Source: Gammaproteobacteria bacterium (GTDB lineage: Bacteria; Aquificota; Aquificia; Aquificales; QOAS01). Taken from it: a stretch of 9,518 nt of DNA. The stretch's first letter is position 1. Each line of letters begins with the position of its first letter. Where the stretch lies: NCBI GenBank assembly GCA_003972855.1, contig QOAS01000043.1, forward strand, positions 1-9,518. Reading direction: 5' to 3'. The translations under genes were made by a program, and so were the position numbers. The notes under the pieces were generated by a model. It made no database searches. It was not told the origin of the DNA and saw only the letters and a list, made by a program, of their open reading frames with translations. Below, in pieces: positions 5,654-9,518 of this stretch.

Positions 5654-6325
5654 ATGGAAAAGGAATTTTTTATTAAACGTATAAAGGAACTTATAACTTT
5701 AAATTACCGCATTGGTAAGGTCTATTTTGGATTGAAAACCGCCAAGGAATTGGTTTCCAGAGGTTATAGAGGTTTCGTAATTTTGTCCAAAGATGTATCT
5801 CCGCGGGTTGAAAGGGAAGCTTTTTTTATGAGAAAAAAGGGATATAATGTTTATAAGATACCTATTGATAAGACGGAGTTGGCATCGTGGTTTAATAAAG
5901 GAGCGGTAGGAGTCCTATTCTTGCCCAATACCCGTTTAACTTTTAAAATTGAAAAGTTGCTTAGAGAAAACGAAAAAATATTGCCCCCTTTAAGGGGCTT
6001 AAAAAAAGGGGAGGTATCCAGCCTTGAAACTAAAAGAATACGCCGAGCAGTTGGGAATAGATTACAAGGAATTGAGAAAAATACTGAAGGAGAATTTCGG
6101 GTTAAACGTAAGGGCAAACACCAAAGTTACGGAGGATTTAAAGCAAACAATAGAGCTAATAATAGAGGCTTTGAAATCTCCTCCTCCCACACAAGAGGAG
6201 AAAGCGGAAGTTTCCGCCCAAGAGGAAGTAAAGGAAGAAAAGAAAGAAGAGGTGAAAAAAGAGGAAGTGCAAGAGGAACTCACGGAAGAGGAGAGAAGAC
6301 AAAGGGAGCTGATGGAACTTCTTGA
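5654..6325 (+). CDS. L7Ae/YlxQ-like RNA-binding protein; 3' part overlaps infB out of frame
   Basis: Residues about 15-108 look like an L7Ae/YlxQ domain: GKVYFGLKTAKELVSRGYRGFV, ILSKDVSPRVEREAF, then GYNVYKIPIDKTELASWFNKGAVGVLFL. Such proteins bind kink-turn-like RNA or ribosomal RNA, and ylxQ sits just before infB in Bacillus, as here. The continuous frame has 223 residues, but everything after about residue 118 is an Arg/Gly/Lys/Ser-rich tail encoded inside infB (6024-6325) in another frame. That composition is what the out-of-frame reading of Glu/Lys codons gives, and it proves nothing. A -1 shift at the A7 run 6001-6007 would instead give a 124-residue protein ending at TGA 6025-6027, overlapping the infB TTG. 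I regard the shorter form as the likely functional one. There is no Shine-Dalgarno before the ATG. Domain call fairly sure; 3' end uncertain. Confidence 0.7.
   Translation: MEKEFFIKRIKELITLNYRIGKVYFGLKTAKELVSRGYRGFVILSKDVSPRVEREAFFMRKKGYNVYKIPIDKTELASWFNKGAVGVLFLPNTRLTFKIEKLLRENEKILPPLRGLKKGEVSSLETKRIRRAVGNRLQGIEKNTEGEFRVKRKGKHQSYGGFKANNRANNRGFEISSSHTRGESGSFRPRGSKGRKERRGEKRGSARGTHGRGEKTKGADGTS
5983..6007 (+). other. Hairpin followed by A7 slippery run at the ylxQ-like/infB junction
   Basis: GCCCC (5983-5987) can pair with GGGGC (5994-5998) around a 6-nt loop. Two bases later comes A7 (6001-6007). In the ylxQ-like frame the run reads A_AAA_AAA, a classical -1 slippery heptamer, followed by GGGGAGG. 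A tract of this length can also cause RNA polymerase slippage or sequencing indels. A shift here moves the reading frame to a stop overlapping the infB start. Confidence 0.45.
6008..6015 (+). promoter_or_regulatory. Shine-Dalgarno of infB, fixing a TTG start
   Basis: GGGGAGGT lies 8 nt before TTG 6024-6026. The infB frame has a TAA at 6000-6002 and no ATG or GTG between it and the TTG, so the TTG is the only sensible start. The site can pair with an upstream CCCCTTT (5985-5991), which could limit access. Confidence 0.7.
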
Positions 6326-8519
6326 AAAGTCCAGGGAAGTGCTATTGGAAAAACTGAAAATGGAAGAAGAGGAGGAAACGGAGGAGGAAAGGAGATACCT
6401 CCTCGCCGAACCTTATACCCAGATAGATGAGAAAAAGAAGGAAGAGATTAAAAGGAAGGCGGAAGAGCTTAGAAAATTAAATGAAAAAGAGCTTTTACAA
6501 AAACTTCAATCGTTAACGAGAGACCTTGTTTCTCCCGAGCAAAGGGAAGAAAAAGAGGAACCTAAAGAGGAGATGAAGGATAAAAAACCTAAGAAGAAAA
6601 AAGAAAAAAGAAAGCCTCTTCCCGGAGAAAGGCGTAAGGAATTTATGGAACGCAAAAAAATGGAAGATAAGGTGAAAAAGCAACAAATTCAAAAACAGCA
6701 GAGCAGACCGCCAAAGCGTAAGAAAGAAGAGGAAGAGATAAAGATAATCCAAATTCCCGAAGTAATTACCGTAAGGGAATTGGCTGAACTTTTAGATGTT
6801 TCTCCCAACGAGATTATTGCCCAACTAATGAAAAAAGGTATCTTGGCAACTATAAACCACACCATAGACCCCCAAATAGCGGTTGAAATTGCGGAAAACT
6901 TCGGTTACTTGGCGGAAGTAAAAACGGCGGAACAACAGGTTGAAGAGTTGGTGGAAGAGGAAATAGAAGAATCACCCGAAGACTTAGTGGAGCGTCCTCC
7001 GGTTGTGGTTGTTATGGGTCACGTAGACCACGGAAAGACTTCGCTTTTAGACCGTATCAGAAAAACCGATGTGGCAAGGAGGGAAAAAGGAGGTATAACC
7101 CAACATATAGGTGCATCGCAGGTTGAACTGGAAAACGGTAAGAAGATAACCTTTTTGGATACACCGGGACACGAGGCGTTTACGACTTTAAGGGCGAGAG
7201 GAGCCAAAGTAGCGGATATAGCGGTTTTGGTTGTAGCCGCAGACGACGGGGTAATGCCCCAAACCGTGGAGGCGATAAACCACGCGAAAGATGCCGGAAT
7301 TCCTATAATTGTTGCGGTAAATAAAATAGACCTCCCCCAAGCCAATCCCGAAAAGGTTTTACGCGAACTATCCGAACACGGACTTATTCCCGAGGAATGG
7401 GGAGGAGACACACCGGTTGTTAGGGTTTCCGCAAAAACCGGAGAAGGAATAGACGAACTGTTAGAAATGATAACCCTCGTTGCGGAATTGGAAGAACTCA
7501 AAGCCAACCCCAAAGGTAAAACCAAAGCGGTAATTATAGAAACGAAATTAGACCCCAAAAGGGGACCCGTTGCAACCGCCATAGTTCAAAACGGAACGCT
7601 CAAAGTTGGAGATATTTTCGTTGCGGGGGCTACCCATGGACGCGTTAGGGCAATGATAGACGACAAAGGAAGGAGACTCAAAGAAGCCCCTCCCGGAACA
7701 CCGGTAGAGTTGTTGGGATTTGAAGAACTTCCCGAGCCGGGAGACATCCTTATAGTGGTATCCGATGAGAAAACAGCCAGACTACTTGCGGAACAAAGAA
7801 AGCGCCAGAAGGAGCAAGAAAAACTAAAGGGAACCGCACTGAAGTTGGAGGAAATTTATGAGAAAATCCAAAAAGGTGAACTGAAAGAGTTAAAAATAGT
7901 CCTCAAGGCGGATACCATAGGTTCCATAGAAGCCCTCAAGAAGGCTTTGGAAGAGCTTTCCACCGATAAGGTTAAGGTTTCAATAATCCACTCCGGAGTA
8001 GGGGCTATCAGCGAGAGCGATATTATGCTGGCTAAGGCTTCGGGTGCAATTGTAATAGGTTTCAATACCCGTCCCAACCCCGCCGCAAGAAGACTGCTTG
8101 AGGAAGAAAAAGTGGACGTAAGAACCTACGGAATTATCTACGATGCGGTAGAAGATGTTAAGAAGGCTCTTGAGGGACTGCTTGAACCCGAAAAAGTGGA
8201 AGAACTGCTCGGACAGGCGGAAGTTCGCGCCACATTCAAAATTAAAAAGGTTGGAACCGTTGCGGGTTGTTATGTTTTAGAAGGTAAATTGGTCAGGGGA
8301 GCCAAAGCCCGTTTGGTGCGCGAGGGAGTCGTTATTTACGACGGAGAAATAGAAGGATTAAAACGCTTTAAGGAAGATGTAAAGGAAGTTCCCAAAGGGT
8401 TTGAATGCGGGGTTAAGCTCAAAGACTTTAACGACATTAAGGTTGGCGACATAATAGAGTGCTACGAGATAAAATTCGTCAAACCTTCCTTGGAAGGCAA
8501 TCAACCTAAGAAACAATAA
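6024..8519 (+). CDS. infB: Translation initiation factor IF-2
   Basis: 831 residues from a TTG start. Residues 1-50 form the first IF2 N-terminal mini-domain (LKEYAEQLGIDYKELRKILKE). Residues about 55-240 are a highly charged Glu/Lys linker, expected to be flexible. A second IF2-N domain spans about 246-300 (VITVRELAELLDVSPNEIIAQLMKKG). The GTPase domain follows: GHVDHGKT at 332-339, DTPGH at 379-383, NKID at 433-436 and SAK at 469-471, all intact. Domain II and the C-terminal domains that bind fMet-tRNA complete the protein (IVLKADTIGSIEAL, then RATFKIKKVGTVAGC). IF2 brings initiator tRNA to the 30S subunit and drives subunit joining. It follows a ylxQ-like gene, as in classical infB operons, but nusA and ylxR are absent. 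secD begins 35 bp after the stop with no terminator hairpin between. Confidence 0.97.
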   Translation: MKLKEYAEQLGIDYKELRKILKENFGLNVRANTKVTEDLKQTIELIIEALKSPPPTQEEKAEVSAQEEVKEEKKEEVKKEEVQEELTEEERRQRELMELLEKSREVLLEKLKMEEEEETEEERRYLLAEPYTQIDEKKKEEIKRKAEELRKLNEKELLQKLQSLTRDLVSPEQREEKEEPKEEMKDKKPKKKKEKRKPLPGERRKEFMERKKMEDKVKKQQIQKQQSRPPKRKKEEEEIKIIQIPEVITVRELAELLDVSPNEIIAQLMKKGILATINHTIDPQIAVEIAENFGYLAEVKTAEQQVEELVEEEIEESPEDLVERPPVVVVMGHVDHGKTSLLDRIRKTDVARREKGGITQHIGASQVELENGKKITFLDTPGHEAFTTLRARGAKVADIAVLVVAADDGVMPQTVEAINHAKDAGIPIIVAVNKIDLPQANPEKVLRELSEHGLIPEEWGGDTPVVRVSAKTGEGIDELLEMITLVAELEELKANPKGKTKAVIIETKLDPKRGPVATAIVQNGTLKVGDIFVAGATHGRVRAMIDDKGRRLKEAPPGTPVELLGFEELPEPGDILIVVSDEKTARLLAEQRKRQKEQEKLKGTALKLEEIYEKIQKGELKELKIVLKADTIGSIEALKKALEELSTDKVKVSIIHSGVGAISESDIMLAKASGAIVIGFNTRPNPAARRLLEEEKVDVRTYGIIYDAVEDVKKALEGLLEPEKVEELLGQAEVRATFKIKKVGTVAGCYVLEGKLVRGAKARLVREGVVIYDGEIEGLKRFKEDVKEVPKGFECGVKLKDFNDIKVGDIIECYEIKFVKPSLEGNQPKKQ

Positions 8520-8554
8520 TTTTTACCTCTTCCTTTTTAAAATCTTTCAAAGAT

Positions 8555-9518
8555 ATGCAACGCTTGAAACTTCACTTGATTCTAATACTTTTGGTTACAG
8601 CGGGTGCCATCTGGACTGTTCTCACCAAACCTATCAATTACGGATTAGACCTAAAGGGTGGAATAGAAATTGTTATCTATCCTCAAGTGGAAAAAGCTCT
8701 ACTTTCCCAATACGAAAAATATGCGGTATCGTTGGTGGATATTTTTAACAAGGAAGGTTTACCCGTTTTGGATTACAAGGTATCCGCGGAAGGTATAGCT
8801 CTTAAGGTTCTCGGCAACTCCGAAAAGGTTGTAAGAATTATTAAAGACAACTTTGGAAACCTCTTTGAGGTGGAAGTTAAAAAAGACCTTTATGTGGTAA
8901 AACTTTCCGAGAGACAACTTAGGAAGTTTAAGGAGACTATAATTTCCCAAACCATAGAGGTTCTTAGAAAAAGGGTTGACAACTTAGGTGTTGTCCAAGC
9001 GATAGTAACCCGTTTAGGGGATAAGTATATCTATGTTGAACTTCCGGGAGTTTTAGACCCCGAAAGGGCTAAGGAAATTATCGGAAAGACCGCGAAATTG
9101 GAGTTTTTACCGGTTTTGGAGGTTGCCAAGGATAAAAAGGTTTTGAAAGAATTAGCCCGTAAATACAAAAATGTCAAAATCTTGGAAGGAGATGACGGTT
9201 TTTATTACTTGGTTGAAACTTCTCCGGTTATAACCGGTTCGGATTTAACCGATGCCTATCCCTCTTCGGATAGTTTTGGTCGGCCGGCGGTGGGTTTTTC
9301 CCTATCTCCCGAAGCCTCTAAAAGATTTGCCCACTTTACCCAAACCCACATAGGTAAGAGAATGGCTATAGTTCTTGACAATAGGGTGGTTTCCGCTCCC
9401 ATTATTCAGGCAAAAATCTACGATAAAGGAATTATTACGGGAAGGTTTACCCCTCAAGAGGTGAAGAACCTCGTTGTAATCCTCAAAGGTGGAGCCTTAC
9501 CCACCGACCTAAAAATAG
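8555..9518 (+). CDS. secD: Protein translocase subunit SecD, 5' part
   Basis: 321 codons from the ATG at 8555, still open at the window end. An N-terminal membrane helix (about 5-22) is followed by GLDLKGG at 30-36, the SecD D1 motif. The large periplasmic P1 region contains VLRKRVDNLGV near 136-146, ITGSDLTDA at 226-234 and VGFSLSPEASKRF from 246, then AIVLDNRVVSAPII at 271-284 and ITGRFTPQEV with GGALP near the end. The remaining transmembrane helices lie beyond the window. SecD with SecF uses the proton or sodium gradient to help pull proteins across the inner membrane after SecA. A secF gene would be expected downstream. No Shine-Dalgarno is visible before the ATG; it is probably read from the infB transcript. 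The start choice is supported by the DLKGG position typical of SecD. Confidence 0.95.
   Translation, partial: MQRLKLHLILILLVTAGAIWTVLTKPINYGLDLKGGIEIVIYPQVEKALLSQYEKYAVSLVDIFNKEGLPVLDYKVSAEGIALKVLGNSEKVVRIIKDNFGNLFEVEVKKDLYVVKLSERQLRKFKETIISQTIEVLRKRVDNLGVVQAIVTRLGDKYIYVELPGVLDPERAKEIIGKTAKLEFLPVLEVAKDKKVLKELARKYKNVKILEGDDGFYYLVETSPVITGSDLTDAYPSSDSFGRPAVGFSLSPEASKRFAHFTQTHIGKRMAIVLDNRVVSAPIIQAKIYDKGIITGRFTPQEVKNLVVILKGGALPTDLKI

Noticed and set aside
5983..6007. GCCCC...GGGGC hairpin as an intrinsic terminator before infB
   Set aside because: It is followed by A7 on the plus strand, not a T tract; on the minus strand the T tract precedes the hairpin, which is the wrong order.
6180..6740. Purine-rich low-complexity tract as a DNA repeat array
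   Set aside because: There is no fixed repeat unit; the tract is explained by the Glu/Lys-rich linker of IF2.
7019..7582. 187-codon open frame on the minus strand inside infB
   Set aside because: It lies wholly opposite the conserved IF2 GTPase domain and its translation is low-complexity Ser/Thr/Ala-rich with no domain: a shadow of infB codon use.

Overview
The window looks like chromosomal DNA from a thermophilic, Aquificales-type bacterium. The strongest pointer is a free-standing gene for the C-terminal (beta) part of leucyl-tRNA synthetase, an architecture known from Aquifex aeolicus. Other pointers are very tight gene packing, Lys/Glu/Ile-rich proteins and purine-rich coding strands. 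The genus cannot be fixed by eye. Every gene of recognised function is a housekeeping gene; there is no sign of a mobile element, phage, CRISPR array, tRNA or rRNA.

Layout. Bases 1-487 (minus) hold the 5' part of a TlyA-type rRNA 2'-O-methyltransferase, divergent from hemW (509-1606), the radical-SAM haem chaperone. hemW is followed by leuS' (1627-2514), the LeuRS beta subunit. leuS' meets a minus-strand signalling pair tail to tail with only 4 bp between: a PP2C-type phosphatase (2519-3196) downstream of a Hanks-type Ser/Thr kinase (3203-4015). The kinase is transcribed first and the phosphatase start is coupled to the kinase stop. A 129-bp divergent intergenic region (4016-4144) carries a good minus-strand promoter overlapped by a palindrome.

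Bases 4145 to the end, all plus strand, form a translation and secretion cluster: an unknown helical protein (4145-4642), infC/IF3 (4677-5201), rpmI/L35 (5233-5451), a small two-helix membrane protein (5455-5637), an L7Ae/YlxQ-like RNA-binding protein (from 5654), infB/IF2 (6024-8519) and secD (from 8555, cut by the window end). Pieces of two classical operons (infC-rpmI-rplT and nusA-ylxR-ylxQ-infB) are joined here, without rplT, nusA or ylxR.

Most interesting points: (1) infC has no possible AUG start, and an ideally spaced Shine-Dalgarno points to a CUG codon, which fits IF3 self-regulation; infB starts with UUG. (2) The ylxQ-like reading frame runs 302 nt into infB in another frame, but a single -1 slip on an A7 run would end it at a TGA overlapping the infB start. 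(3) Two alternative hairpins lie there, one covering the infB Shine-Dalgarno. (4) The kinase is a non-RD type (HLD in place of HRD) encoded with its presumed phosphatase.
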